Source: Actinoplanes lutulentus | Lineage (GTDB): Bacteria; Actinomycetota; Actinomycetes; Mycobacteriales; Micromonosporaceae | Direction of reading: 5' to 3' | DNA length: 64,000 nt | NCBI RefSeq assembly: GCF_003259845.1 | Contig: NZ_QLMJ01000026.1 | Span: 1 to 64,000, forward strand | In this document: in pieces, positions 1 through 8,311 of the stretch | Numbering within the stretch: position 1 is the stretch's first letter | Layout: each line of letters starts with the position of its first letter | The notes under the pieces: model-generated | Databases searched by the model: none | The model's input: the letters and a program-made list of their open reading frames with translations, nothing else | What the model was told of the DNA's origin: nothing | Position numbers and translations under genes: made by a program

Positions 1-64
1 CGACTTGCATGTGTTAAGCACGCCGCCAGCGTTCGTCCTGAGCCAGGATCAAACTCTCCAACAA
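1..64 (-). rRNA. rrs: 16S ribosomal RNA, 5' end only
   Basis: The reverse complement carries the universal 16S start (AGAGTTTGATCCTGGCTCAG) followed by the actinobacterial continuation through the 'ACACATGCAAG' helix. The gene runs off the left edge, so only about 64 nt are present. The 5' end was placed 9 nt before AGTTTG by alignment to the E. coli gene; the exact mature end may differ by a few bases. Confidence 0.97.
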
Positions 65-200
65 AATCTTTGGAAAAGCGTCCCGGCAACAAAAAAGTTG
101 CCAAAGGAATTTCCCTACCCATCCCAAAAGGACAGGCCGGGGTAATGCCATAAATGGCACTGGCTTATCAAGCACCCTGTTGAGTTCTCAAAGAACAACC
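65..200 (-). promoter_or_regulatory. rRNA leader: antitermination-like box and processing hairpin
   Basis: Reading on the minus strand, a box at 173-200 contains GTTCTTTGAGAAC followed by TCAACAGGGTG. This is the conserved actinobacterial rrn leader element (boxB-like GTTCT/AGAAC stem and boxA-like tail). Downstream, GGCAAC-A6-GTTGCC on the plus strand (85-102) forms a hairpin, flanked by CTTTGG/CCAAAG arms just before the 16S start. That fits the 5' half of the RNase III processing region. The identification rests on resemblance to known rrn leaders and was not tested by folding. Confidence 0.6.
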
Positions 201-369
201 GCACACCGAATCATCATCGCTTTCGCGACAAGAAGCCGGGGCTTTGTTCAACCCGCTGAACATTACACGATGAAGCACCGTGATCATTTCTTGGGGTGTC
301 CCCCAGGCCGGCCGCGCCGGGCCTCTTTCGAGTCCCGCTCGCTCGCCCGTTTCCCTGGCGGCTTGGAAA

Positions 370-398
370 ACATTACAGGCACATGTCCGGGATGCCAA
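370..398 (-). promoter_or_regulatory. Putative rrn promoter
   Basis: On the minus strand a -35 TTGGCA (393-398) is separated by exactly 17 bp from a -10 TAATGT (370-375). A second copy of the same TGTAATGTT -10 block lies at 259-267 but has no good -35. This suggests tandem rrn promoters P1/P2 in the 394-bp gap between tyrS and 16S. The rest of the gap holds only the leader; no gene was seen. Confidence 0.5.
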
Positions 399-458
399 AT
401 CGGCCCGCCGCGACGTGGGTCACAACGGGCCGATTCTGAAAAACCTCAGGTCAGAGCG

Positions 459-1715
459 CTATTTGACGATCTCCACGCCGGCGAATGTGCGCTTGCCGCG
501 GCGCAGCACCAGGAAACGGCCGTGCAGCAATGCCGACTCCGGCACCGCGGCCTCACCGTCGGTGATCCGCTCGTTGTTCAGGTAGGCGCCACCCTCCCCG
601 ATCGTGCGGCGAGCCTCGTTCGCGCTTGCCACGAGACCCGCGTCCCTCAACAGGGCGCCCACGGTCGGGAGCTCCCCGCGTACCTCAAGAAGTCCTGCCT
701 CGCCCAAGGCGGCGCGCAACGTGTCCGCGGAGAGTTCCTCCAGGGAGCCTCGGCCGAAGAGCGCCTGACTGGCAGCGACCGCCTGGTTCGCCTCGTCCTC
801 CCCGTGCACCAGCGCGGTGACCTCGAGAGCTAGCGCTCGCTGCGCGAGCCTGGCCTGCGGCCGCTCCGCGGTCGCCTTCTCCAGCTCCTCCAGTTCCTCG
901 CGGGACTTGAAGCTGAAGTACCGCAGGTACTTGCTCACGTCCCGGTCGTCGCTGTTGATCCAGAACTGGTAGAAGGAGTACGGGCTGGTCATGGCCGGGT
1001 CGAGCCAGACCGCGCCACCCTCGGTCTTGCCGAACTTGGTGCCGTCGGCCTTGAGCACCAGCGGGGTGACGAACGCGTTCACCGGGCCGGCGCCGCGGCG
1101 GCGCACGAAGTCCACGCCGGCGGTGATGTTGCCCCACTGGTCGGAGCCGCCGAACTGCAGCAGGCAGCCGTGCTGGACGTGCAGCTGGTAGAAGTCGTTG
1201 GACTGGAGCAGCTGGTAGCTGAACTCGGTGAAACTGATCCCGCTTTCGAGGCGGTTGCGCACCACGTCGCGGGCCAGCATCTTGTTGACCGGGAAGTGCT
1301 TGCCGACGTCGCGCAGGAACTCGATCACCGAGGTCGGGCCGGTCCAGTCCAGGTTGTTGACCAGGGTCGCCGCGTTCTCCCCCTCGTAGGTGACGAACGG
1401 GGAGAGCTGGGTGCGGATGCGCTCCACCCAGCCTTCCACCACCTCGGGCGGGTTGAGGCTGCGCTCGCTGGACTCCCGCGGGTCACCGATCTGGCCGGTG
1501 GCGCCGCCGACGAGCAGCAGCGGCCGGTGGCCGCCCTGCTGGAGGCGGCGGGCGGTGAGCACCTGCATGAGGTGGCCGACGTGCAGCGAGGCGGCAGTCG
1601 GGTCGAAGCCCACATAGAACGTGATCGAGCCACCATCGAGTGCTTTGCGCAGCTCGTCGGGGTCGGTCGAGTCCTGGATCAGTCCGCGCCACAGCAGGTC
1701 GTCTACAAGAGTCAC
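459..1715 (-). CDS. tyrS: Tyrosyl-tRNA synthetase
   Basis: This cytoplasmic class I aminoacyl-tRNA synthetase charges tRNA-Tyr. The 418-residue product has the usual bacterial TyrRS length. It shows the HIGH-type signature HVGH (residues 45-48), the SDQWGN tyrosine-site segment, a KMSKS-equivalent KFGKT and a C-terminal S4 RNA-binding domain (LLRDAGLVASANEARRTIGE). The GTG start was chosen because the protein then begins MTLVDDLLWRG as in homologues; the frame stays open upstream but that stretch is not TyrRS-like. It is transcribed toward the rRNA operon with 394 bp between them, a synteny common in actinobacteria. No T-box leader was recognised. Confidence 0.97.
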   Translation of the reverse strand: MTLVDDLLWRGLIQDSTDPDELRKALDGGSITFYVGFDPTAASLHVGHLMQVLTARRLQQGGHRPLLLVGGATGQIGDPRESSERSLNPPEVVEGWVERIRTQLSPFVTYEGENAATLVNNLDWTGPTSVIEFLRDVGKHFPVNKMLARDVVRNRLESGISFTEFSYQLLQSNDFYQLHVQHGCLLQFGGSDQWGNITAGVDFVRRRGAGPVNAFVTPLVLKADGTKFGKTEGGAVWLDPAMTSPYSFYQFWINSDDRDVSKYLRYFSFKSREELEELEKATAERPQARLAQRALALEVTALVHGEDEANQAVAASQALFGRGSLEELSADTLRAALGEAGLLEVRGELPTVGALLRDAGLVASANEARRTIGEGGAYLNNERITDGEAAVPESALLHGRFLVLRRGKRTFAGVEIVK

Positions 1716-1775
1716 GCACGGATTGTCCCGCACTCCCTGCTGCGGATCACAGCGGGTTTGACGGATGCTAGGCGC

Positions 1776-2558
1776 ATGGGTCACCTGGGAAGCGCGAAAG
1801 CACCGATCGACATCTCGAAGAAGAAGGCCGAGGAGCGGCTCGAAGCCGCGCAGGAACGCCTGCTCCGGCTGCGGCTGCTGGTCGGCGGGCAGATCGGCGA
1901 GCAGAAGATCGGGCCGCCGCTCTGCGTGCTCTTCGAGGGCTGGGACGCCTCCGGCAAGGGTGGCGCCATCAAACGGCTGGTCACCATGATCGACCCCCGG
2001 CACGTCCGCGTCTCCCAGTTCGCCGCACCCACGTACGACGAGAAGCGCCACCACTTCCTCCAGCGGTTCTGGCAGGTGCTGCCCGGCAACGGCGGGATGA
2101 CCGTGCTGGACCGTTCCTGGTACGGCCGTGTCCTGGTCGAACGGGTCGAGGGTTTCGCGACGACCGAGCAGTGGAAGCGGGCGTACGACGAGATCGCCGA
2201 GTTCGAGCGCACCCTGACCGCCGAGGGCATGGTCCTGATCAAGTTCTGGATGCACGTCTCCGAGGAGGAGCAGCTGCGCCGCTTCGAGGACCGGGCGAAC
2301 GACCCGCTGCGTTCCTGGAAGCTGACCGACGAGGACTGGCGCAACCGGAAGAAGCGCCCGGAGTACGAGGCCGCGGTCGAGGACATGCTGGAGAAGACCG
2401 ACAAGCCCCGCGCCCGCTGGAAGGTCATCCCCGGCGACAGCAAGCCGTACGCACGTCTCGCCGTGGTCGAGCACGTCTGCCACGTGCTGGAGAACAAGCT
2501 GACGAAGCGCGGCTACGACCTGGGCGCCGCGGATCAGACCGGCAACCCACACGTCTGA
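1776..2558 (+). CDS. ppk2: Polyphosphate kinase 2 family protein
   Basis: PPK2 enzymes move phosphate between polyphosphate and nucleotides, usually making NTP or NDP from polyphosphate. The 260-residue protein has the Walker A loop GWDASGKGG, the following KRL basic helix, and the Walker B/lid block LDRSWYGRVLVERV, all diagnostic of the family. Length fits a one-domain PPK2. The ATG start lies 60 bp from the divergent tyrS start. Nucleotide preference (class I, II or III) cannot be assigned by eye. A weak hairpin follows the stop. Confidence 0.93.
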   Translation: MGHLGSAKAPIDISKKKAEERLEAAQERLLRLRLLVGGQIGEQKIGPPLCVLFEGWDASGKGGAIKRLVTMIDPRHVRVSQFAAPTYDEKRHHFLQRFWQVLPGNGGMTVLDRSWYGRVLVERVEGFATTEQWKRAYDEIAEFERTLTAEGMVLIKFWMHVSEEEQLRRFEDRANDPLRSWKLTDEDWRNRKKRPEYEAAVEDMLEKTDKPRARWKVIPGDSKPYARLAVVEHVCHVLENKLTKRGYDLGAADQTGNPHV

Positions 2559-2581
2559 CTTTTGGGCGTTTTGCCCGAAAG
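2559..2581 (+). terminator. Weak hairpin after ppk2
   Basis: CTTTTGGGC and GCCCGAAAG form a 9-bp stem with one mismatch around a GTTTT loop, starting at the base after the ppk2 stop. There is no U tract beyond it, so this may be an attenuating or RNA-stabilising hairpin rather than a full terminator. Confidence 0.35.
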
Positions 2582-2610
2582 ATACCAAGTTAGAGGCTAT
2601 CGTCGGCGCC

Positions 2611-3141
2611 ATGAGCAGGTTCTCCCTACGCATGGCCACACTGTCGCTGGGACTCGCCGGCGTCGCCCTGACGACCGGCCAGGCCTTCGCGGCGCCGGTC
2701 GCGGAACCGCCGCCCACAGCCCCCGCGGTGGTGGCACCACCAGCAGAACCGCCGGCCAAGCCGGTAGCCAAGCCGCCCAAGAAGCCCGCCGGTCCCGCCC
2801 AGTCCGTCTCGGTGGTCCGGACCGGCGGCATCGCCGGCGGCACGTCGATCAACACCTTGGTCAGCACCGGGGGCGGCAAGGGCCACAACGCGCAGGTCAT
2901 CCGGCTCGCGTCGAGCCCGGAGTTCCGCACGCTGAAGTCCCGGTACGTCCCGAAGAACACCTGCTGTGACCGCTTCGAGTACAAGGTCGAGGTCGGTTAC
3001 CGCAACGGCGTGAAGAAGACGATCACCGTGCTGCAGGGCACCCCGGGTACGCCGAAGGTGCTGCTCGACGTCATCCACCTGATGGAGACGATGCCGGAGC
3101 CCAAGCCGATCGTGTTCCCCAGCGGCTTCCCGTTCAACTAG
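2611..3141 (+). CDS. Secreted proline-rich protein, possibly emfourin-like
   Basis: The 176-residue protein has a Sec signal peptide (cleavage near ..GQAFA-AP), then a Pro/Ala/Lys-rich linker (about residues 28-65) and a C-terminal globular domain. That domain runs 'VVRTGGIAGG ... CCDRFEYKVEV ... LLDVIHLME'. The RTGGIAG start, central DRF-Y-V-V strand and terminal helix resemble the emfourin (protealysin-inhibitor) fold, but this is a by-eye resemblance with low certainty. Adjacent cysteines (CC) precede DRF. The gene stands alone and ends 11 bp before a strong hairpin. Confidence 0.75.
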   Translation: MSRFSLRMATLSLGLAGVALTTGQAFAAPVAEPPPTAPAVVAPPAEPPAKPVAKPPKKPAGPAQSVSVVRTGGIAGGTSINTLVSTGGGKGHNAQVIRLASSPEFRTLKSRYVPKNTCCDRFEYKVEVGYRNGVKKTITVLQGTPGTPKVLLDVIHLMETMPEPKPIVFPSGFPFN

Positions 3142-3152
3142 GTCCCACAAAA

Positions 3153-3185
3153 GCTGACTCCGCTGGATCGGCCAGCGGAGTCAGC
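3153..3185. terminator. Bidirectional hairpin between convergent genes
   Basis: A perfect 14-bp stem (GCTGACTCCGCTGG / CCAGCGGAGTCAGC) with a 5-nt loop lies between the secreted-protein gene and the convergent ptsI. It is the likely shared transcription stop, although U-runs are weak on both sides. Confidence 0.7.
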
Positions 3186-3230
3186 AGCTCCAAAGAGGCG
3201 GCCCCCAAGAGGCGGCTTCAGCAGAAACCC

Positions 3231-4880
3231 CTAGAGCACCAGCTTCCGCGCCTCGACAGCATCAGGCGCCGCCACCGCGAGCCGCGCCAGCCGCCGGCAT
3301 TCCTCCTCGCTCACCCCGGCCAGCGCCGCCCGCACCGCCGGCAGCGCCCTCGGTGACATCGACAAGCTGGTCACACCGAGCCCGACCAGGACCGGCGCGA
3401 GCCCCGGATCGGCGGCCGCCTCGCCGCACACTCCGACCGGCTTGTCCACCGCACGGCCGGCGTCACCGCAGATCCCGATGAGCTGGAGCAACGCCGGCTG
3501 CCACGGGTCCAGCAGGTCGGCGAGCGCACCGCACATCCGGTCGGCCGCGAAGGTGTACTGGCTCAGGTCGTTCGTACCGATGCTCAGGAAGTCGACCACC
3601 TGGAGCAGGTCGGCGGCGCGCAGGGCGGCGGCCGGCACCTCGATCATCACGCCGGCCTTGGGCAGGCCGGCGTCGCGTACCGCGGCCGCGAACGTGGTGG
3701 CCTCGGCCAGGGTGGAGACCATCGGCGCCATCACCCAGACGTCGGCTCCGGTCTGCGACCGGGCCTCGGCGATCGCCGCGAGCTGGGTGGCGAGCACCTC
3801 CGGGCGCTGCCGGGCGATCCGCAGGCCGCGTACGCCCAGCGCCGGGTTCGGCTCGCCCTCCTGGTTCAGGAACGGCAGCGGCTTGTCAGCGCCGGCGTCG
3901 AGGGTCCGGATGACGACCCGGCGACCGGACATCGCGGTGAACACGTCCCGGTACGCCGCGATCTGCTCGTCGAGCCCGGGTTCCTGGGTGCGGTCGAGGA
4001 ACAGCAGTTCGGTACGGAACAGCCCGACCCCTTCGGCGTGCACCTCGTCGGCGGCCGGCACGTTCTTGGCGGATCCCACGTTGGCGAGGAGCTTGATCCC
4101 GTACCCATCGGAGGTCTGACCGGGACCGGTGAGGGTGGAAGCCGCGGCAGCGAGCTGGGCCGCGTCCCGGGTCGCGGCCTGCGCGGCGGCCTCGTCGATG
4201 CCCGCGTCGACACGCCCGGCGGCGCCGTCCACCAGCACCAGCGTCCCGTCGGCGATGCCGAGCACGCCGGGGCAGGCCACCACGGCGGGCAGACCCAGCG
4301 CGCGGGCCAGGATCGCGGTGTGGCTGGTCGGCCCGCCCACCTCGGTGACCAGGGCTTTCACATAGGCGGGGTCGAGGTCGGCGGTGTCGGCCGGCGCGAG
4401 GTCGCGGGCCGCGAGCACGAACGGGTACCCGGGATGCGGCACGCCCGGCATCGGCAGGTCGAGCAGCACCGCGACCGCCCGGTTACGCAGGTCGTCGAGG
4501 TCGGCGACCCGTTCGGCGAGGTAGCCGCCGGCGTCGAGGAACATCTCCCGGTACGCGCCGAAGGCCCGGTCGACGGCGTGCACCGCGTCGGCGCCGTCCG
4601 CGACGTGCTCGCGGACGGCATCCCGCAACGCCTCGTCGTCGGCCATCATCGCCTCGGCCCGCAGCACCTCGGCAACCGTGGCGTCAGTGGCCCGATCCGC
4701 GCGTCGCGACAGGTCGGCGACCACCTCGCCGAGGGCGACAAAAGCGCGATCGATCTCCGCTTCCGAGGAGTCGAAAACACCGACCGGAGGCAACGCCGGC
4801 ACGTCGGCGATCCGCAGCAGCGGACCCGCCGCGATCCCGGCGCAGACCCCGATGCCGGAAAGGCTGACCACCTCAGGCAT
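3231..4880 (-). CDS. ptsI: PTS enzyme I (phosphoenolpyruvate-protein phosphotransferase)
   Basis: EI takes phosphate from PEP onto a histidine and passes it to HPr. With the ATG at 4880 the product has 549 residues. The phospho-histidine signature GGPTSHTAILARALGLPAVV puts the active His at about residue 187. The C-terminal PEP-binding TIM barrel carries FRTELLFLDR and DFLSIGTNDLSQYTFAADR with catalytic Cys in GVCGEAA. The chosen ATG overlaps the ptsH stop by 8 bp; an in-frame GTG 18 bp upstream (4898) is an alternative. It is last in the PTS operon, ending 46 bp from the shared hairpin. Confidence 0.95.
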   Translation of the reverse strand: MPEVVSLSGIGVCAGIAAGPLLRIADVPALPPVGVFDSSEAEIDRAFVALGEVVADLSRRADRATDATVAEVLRAEAMMADDEALRDAVREHVADGADAVHAVDRAFGAYREMFLDAGGYLAERVADLDDLRNRAVAVLLDLPMPGVPHPGYPFVLAARDLAPADTADLDPAYVKALVTEVGGPTSHTAILARALGLPAVVACPGVLGIADGTLVLVDGAAGRVDAGIDEAAAQAATRDAAQLAAAASTLTGPGQTSDGYGIKLLANVGSAKNVPAADEVHAEGVGLFRTELLFLDRTQEPGLDEQIAAYRDVFTAMSGRRVVIRTLDAGADKPLPFLNQEGEPNPALGVRGLRIARQRPEVLATQLAAIAEARSQTGADVWVMAPMVSTLAEATTFAAAVRDAGLPKAGVMIEVPAAALRAADLLQVVDFLSIGTNDLSQYTFAADRMCGALADLLDPWQPALLQLIGICGDAGRAVDKPVGVCGEAAADPGLAPVLVGLGVTSLSMSPRALPAVRAALAGVSEEECRRLARLAVAAPDAVEARKLVL

Positions 4881-5148
4881 CGGAGGCGTCCAGGTCACGG
4901 GCGAGCAGTGCGGCGAGACCGTTCAGGGCCTCCTCGGCGCCGTCGCCGTCGGCTTCGAGAATCACCTCGGTGCCCTGTTTGGCGCCGAGGGCGAGCACCC
5001 CGAGCATGCTCTTGGCCGGTACCGGCTTGCGGTCGCCGACCCGGATGGTGACCTTGACCGGCGCCGCGGCGGCGGCCTCGACGAACAGCTTGGCCGGCCG
5101 GGCGTGCAAGCCGCTGGCGGAGCCGACGGCAACGGTGCGCGTGGGCAT
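4873..5148 (-). CDS. ptsH: PTS phosphocarrier protein HPr
   Basis: HPr relays phosphate from EI to the sugar-specific EIIA. The 91-residue protein has the active-site histidine in GLHARPAKLF (His15) and the second conserved helix KSMLGVLALGAKQG with Ser47 where firmicute HPr carries its regulatory serine. An AGGAGGG ribosome site stands 9 nt before the ATG. The gene sits between the zinc dehydrogenase and ptsI, so the general PTS proteins are made together with a specific transporter. Confidence 0.95.
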   Translation of the reverse strand: MPTRTVAVGSASGLHARPAKLFVEAAAAAPVKVTIRVGDRKPVPAKSMLGVLALGAKQGTEVILEADGDGAEEALNGLAALLARDLDASDA

Positions 5149-5160
5149 GGAAGGACCCTC

Positions 5161-6201
5161 CTAAGGCTCGATGGTGACCTTGATGGCTTCGCCGCGGGCG
5201 ACGATCCCGAAAGCGTCGATCGCCCGGTCCAGCGGCAGACGGTGGGTGATCAGGTCGGCGACCGGCACCGCGCCGGTGGCGACCAGCTGGAGCGCCTCGG
5301 CGTTGTGTGCCGGGCTGGACCCGTTGGCGCCGACGATCATGAGTTCCCGGTAGTGCACCAGGTTGGAGTCGCAGGTGATCGTCGGGTTGTCCTTGGGCAG
5401 GCCGCCGAAGAAGCTGATCCGGCCCTGCCGGGCGGCCATCTCGATCGCCTGTTCCTGCGCCTTGCCGGACGCGGCCGCCGTGATGATCACGTCGGCGCCC
5501 CGGCCGTCGGTGAGCTTGCGGATCTCCTCGATCGGGTCCACCTCGGCCGCGCAGATGGCGGCGTCCGGCTTGACCAGGTTCGCCGCCATGTCGAGGCGTT
5601 CCCGGTTCAGCTCGACCAGGAACACCCGGGCCGCGCCGCGAGCCCGCGCCAGCCGGACGTGCAGGCAGCCGATCGGGCCGGAGCCGATCACCACGACGTC
5701 GTCGCCGTCACCGACGCGGGCCAGGTTCTGCGCGTTGAGAGCGCAGGCCAGCGGCTCGGCGACAGACGCCTCGGCGAACGAGACACCGTCCGGGATCCGG
5801 TTCAGCCCGTCGACCTTCAGGACCTCTTTCGGTACGACCATGAACTGCGCGAAGCCGCCCTCGAAGTGGTAACCCATGGATACCTGGTTCGGGCAGACCG
5901 TCATCCGGCCGCGCTGACACTCGGCACACTCTCCACAGGGGATCGCGGCGATGACCTGGACCCGGTCGCCCGCCGCCCAGCCCTCGACACCGTCGCCGAC
6001 CGTGACGATCTCGCCGGCGATCTCGTGGCCCATCACCCGCGGCGGGTGGATGTGGTGGTGGCCGAACTTGGAGATCTTCACATCGGTGCCGCAGGTGGAG
6101 CAGTTCCGGACGCGGATCTTCACCTCGCCCGGGCCGGCCTCGGGTTCCGGCACGTCCTCGAAACGGACGTCACCGGGGGCGTGGAAACGGACGACCTTCA
6201 T
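5161..6201 (-). CDS. Zinc-dependent medium-chain dehydrogenase (sugar-alcohol phosphate type)
   Basis: The 346-residue MDR-superfamily enzyme oxidises a secondary alcohol with NAD(P). The catalytic zinc ligands appear as Cys in NCSTCGTDVK and in GHEIAG. The structural-zinc cysteines are CGECAECQRGRMTVC, and the nucleotide loop is GSGPIGCLHVRLARARGA. It resembles sorbitol/threonine dehydrogenases and GatD-type hexitol-phosphate dehydrogenases. Its place between EIIA and HPr argues that the substrate is the phosphorylated polyol released by this PTS. It overlaps the EIIA stop by 4 bp. This is not the usual mannitol-1-phosphate dehydrogenase family (MtlD). Confidence 0.88.
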   Translation of the reverse strand: MKVVRFHAPGDVRFEDVPEPEAGPGEVKIRVRNCSTCGTDVKISKFGHHHIHPPRVMGHEIAGEIVTVGDGVEGWAAGDRVQVIAAIPCGECAECQRGRMTVCPNQVSMGYHFEGGFAQFMVVPKEVLKVDGLNRIPDGVSFAEASVAEPLACALNAQNLARVGDGDDVVVIGSGPIGCLHVRLARARGAARVFLVELNRERLDMAANLVKPDAAICAAEVDPIEEIRKLTDGRGADVIITAAASGKAQEQAIEMAARQGRISFFGGLPKDNPTITCDSNLVHYRELMIVGANGSSPAHNAEALQLVATGAVPVADLITHRLPLDRAIDAFGIVARGEAIKVTIEP

Positions 6202-6641
6202 GCGGTGCCTTCCTCAATTTTTCCCAATAAACGGATCACGGTGTCGGCGTCCGTCGCGGAGCGCAACGCAAGCGCCTCGTCCTCGTCCAGCAGGATCTCG
6301 GCGAGGGCGGAGAGCAGCTCGATGTGCCCGTCGCCGGCGGCGGCGATGGCGACGCAGACGGTCACCTGCTCGCCGTCCCAGTCGACGCCGCCCGGGAAGC
6401 GGAGCACCGCGAGGGCGTCCCGCTTCACCAGCGCCTTGCCGTCGAGGGTGCCGTGCGGAATCGCGACACCCTCGCCGACGTACGTGGAGATCGACTTCTC
6501 CCGGTCCAGCATCGTGCTGACGTAACCCGGCTCGGCGGCGCCGATCTCCACCAGCGCCGCACCGCACTGCCGGACGGCGTCCTCTTTGTTCGCCGCCTCC
6601 TGGTTGAGCAGGATGGCCCGGCGGTCCAGCAGGTCAGACAT
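6198..6641 (-). CDS. mtlF: PTS EIIA, mannitol/fructose type
   Basis: This 147-residue single-domain EIIA accepts phosphate from HPr. The active histidine is in GEGVAIPHGTLDGK (His63), the PTS EIIA type-2 signature, followed by the FPGGVDWDGEQVTVCVAIAA core. The ATG overlaps the EIIB stop by 8 bp (translational coupling). In many bacteria this domain is fused to IIC and IIB; here the three are separate genes. The symbol is by family resemblance and the substrate is not proved. Confidence 0.9.
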   Translation of the reverse strand: MSDLLDRRAILLNQEAANKEDAVRQCGAALVEIGAAEPGYVSTMLDREKSISTYVGEGVAIPHGTLDGKALVKRDALAVLRFPGGVDWDGEQVTVCVAIAAAGDGHIELLSALAEILLDEDEALALRSATDADTVIRLLGKIEEGTA

Positions 6642-6942
6642 TGATGTCGGTTCCCTGCTGGATCGCCTTGACGACCTTGGTGACGGCGGGGTCGCCCAGG
6701 AAGACCTGGAACGGCACGATCGGCTTGGTCGGCGCGACCGAGCGGGCCCGGGCGGCGAGTCCACTGTGGCAGACCACCAGGTCGGCGTCGGCGGGGATCG
6801 AGTTCACCGGGCTGTGCTCCACGGTGACACCACTCTTGCCGAGCTGCTTGCGCAGCGTGCTGGCGAGCATCACGCTGCTGCCCATGCCGGCGTCACAGGC
6901 GACGACCAGCTTGTGAATGTCCTTGCCGTTGATGGTTGCCAT
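6634..6942 (-). CDS. PTS EIIB, mannitol type
   Basis: The 102-residue EIIB component has the phospho-cysteine loop VVACDAGMGSS (Cys16) near its N terminus and a Rossmann-like alternation (VVCHSGLAARA). It transfers phosphate from EIIA to the polyol brought in by EIIC. It lies 18 bp downstream of the EIIC stop and overlaps EIIA. Confidence 0.92.
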   Translation of the reverse strand: MATINGKDIHKLVVACDAGMGSSVMLASTLRKQLGKSGVTVEHSPVNSIPADADLVVCHSGLAARARSVAPTKPIVPFQVFLGDPAVTKVVKAIQQGTDINV

Positions 6943-6960
6943 GAGTGGAACCTCCCTGGT

Positions 6961-8124
6961 TTAGGCGTTCTCTTTGCTGCTGGCGTCGGTGGTCGCGCCC
7001 TCTTCCGAGGAGCGCTGGTGCGGGATCTCCGCCTCGGTAGCCACCTCTTCCTCGGCCGCGTCCAGCTCCTGATCGGACTTCAGCTTGCCGAAACCGAGCA
7101 GCAGGGATGCCACACCGAAGGTGACCAGGGCGGCGATGACGACACCGAGGATCATCCCGACGTAACCGTCCTTCGCGGTGACCGCGGCGAAGGCGAAGAT
7201 GCTGCCCGGCGCCGGGGACGCGACAGTGCCGGTCCCGGTGACCATGAACGTGGCGACACCGGCCATCCCACCGGCGATCATGGCGAGAATCAGGCGCGGC
7301 TTCATCAGCACGTACGGGAAGTAGATCTCGTGGATGCCGCCGAGGAAGTGGATGATCATCGCGGCCGGTGCCGACGGGCGCAGCGACTTCGGCCCGAAGA
7401 GCAGATAGGCCGTGAGCAGGCCCAGACCCGGGCCGGGGTTCGACTCGATCATGAACAGGATCGATTTGCCCTGCTCCTGCACCTGCTGCACACCGAGCGG
7501 GCTGAACACGCCGTGGTTGATGGCGTTGTTCATGAACAGCACCTTGGCCGGTTCCACCAGCACCGACACCAGCGGCATCAGGCTGTGGTCGAGCAGCCAG
7601 TCGACGCCGTTGCCGGCGGCTTTGGTGAGTCCCTCGACGATCGGGCCGATCGCGAGTTTGCCGAAGATGGCGAACGCGCCGCCGACGATACCGGCCGAGA
7701 AGTTGTCGATCAGCATCTCGAAACCGGGACGGACCTTGTCCTCGATCGCGGTGTCGAACAGCTTGATGACATAGGCGGCCGACGGGCCGATGATCATCGC
7801 GCCGAGGAACATCGGCACGTCGGCGCCGACGATGACGCCGAAGGTGGCGACCGCGCCGACCACCGCGCCACGCTGGCCGTGAACCATCCGGCCACCGGTG
7901 TAACCGATCAGCACCGGAAGCAGGTACTTGATCATGGGGTCGACCAGCTGGGCGAGATTCTCGTTCGGAATCCAGCCGACCGGGATGAACAACGCGGTGA
8001 TCAGACCCCACGCGATGAGCGCGCCGATGTTCGGCATGACCATGCCGGCGAGGTAGCCACCGATCTTCTGGACCCGGGCCTTGAAACCGGTCCCGGAAAC
8101 CTCAGGTGTGTAGGTAGAAGCCAT
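6961..8124 (-). CDS. mtlA: PTS EIIC, mannitol-type permease
   Basis: This is an integral membrane sugar-alcohol permease of the MtlA family. The 387-residue protein contains MVMPNIGALIAWGLITALFI, the MVHG loop, FMNNAINHG and a GGIHEIYFPYVLM segment typical of mannitol EIIC. It ends in an acidic cytosolic tail where a IIB domain would be fused in other species. The ATG at 8124 follows GGAG by about 7 nt; an ATG 12 bp upstream lacks such a site. It is the first gene after a 187-bp gap holding candidate operators. Confidence 0.93.
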   Translation of the reverse strand: MASTYTPEVSGTGFKARVQKIGGYLAGMVMPNIGALIAWGLITALFIPVGWIPNENLAQLVDPMIKYLLPVLIGYTGGRMVHGQRGAVVGAVATFGVIVGADVPMFLGAMIIGPSAAYVIKLFDTAIEDKVRPGFEMLIDNFSAGIVGGAFAIFGKLAIGPIVEGLTKAAGNGVDWLLDHSLMPLVSVLVEPAKVLFMNNAINHGVFSPLGVQQVQEQGKSILFMIESNPGPGLGLLTAYLLFGPKSLRPSAPAAMIIHFLGGIHEIYFPYVLMKPRLILAMIAGGMAGVATFMVTGTGTVASPAPGSIFAFAAVTAKDGYVGMILGVVIAALVTFGVASLLLGFGKLKSDQELDAAEEEVATEAEIPHQRSSEEGATTDASSKENA

Positions 8125-8171
8125 GACGATCTCCATTCGTCGCCAGGGAGGCGGCTCGCTTACGCTTGCCA

Positions 8172-8209
8172 CAAAACCCGATTTGTACGGGTAAATGGGT
8201 ACGGTTTTG
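8172..8209. promoter_or_regulatory. Nested palindromes upstream of EIIC (candidate operator)
   Basis: CAAAACC (8172-8178) and GGTTTTG (8203-8209) are perfect inverted arms 24 bp apart. Nested inside is ACCCG-N7-CGGGT (8176-8192). The pair lies 48-85 bp upstream of the EIIC start, where the DeoR regulator of this cluster would be expected to bind. A related 20-bp sequence recurs at 39400. Confidence 0.45.
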
Positions 8210-8311
8210 AGTAGGAGGATGAGAGGGGTCCGCTGGTGAGCGGCAATGCACAATGCCGTGACAATCCGGTGGGACGGTCGCGCCGTCCCGGCGCGCGGTC
8301 GCCGGTGCGCC

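Noticed and set aside
459..2984. 841-codon open frame on the minus strand extending tyrS far upstream
   Set aside because: The upstream half is antisense to ppk2 and the secreted-protein gene and has no TyrRS homology; TyrRS begins at 1715. High GC keeps antisense frames open.
4038..6525. Long plus-strand frames across ptsI, ptsH and the dehydrogenase
   Set aside because: Shadows of the PTS operon; the minus-strand products have unmistakable active-site motifs.
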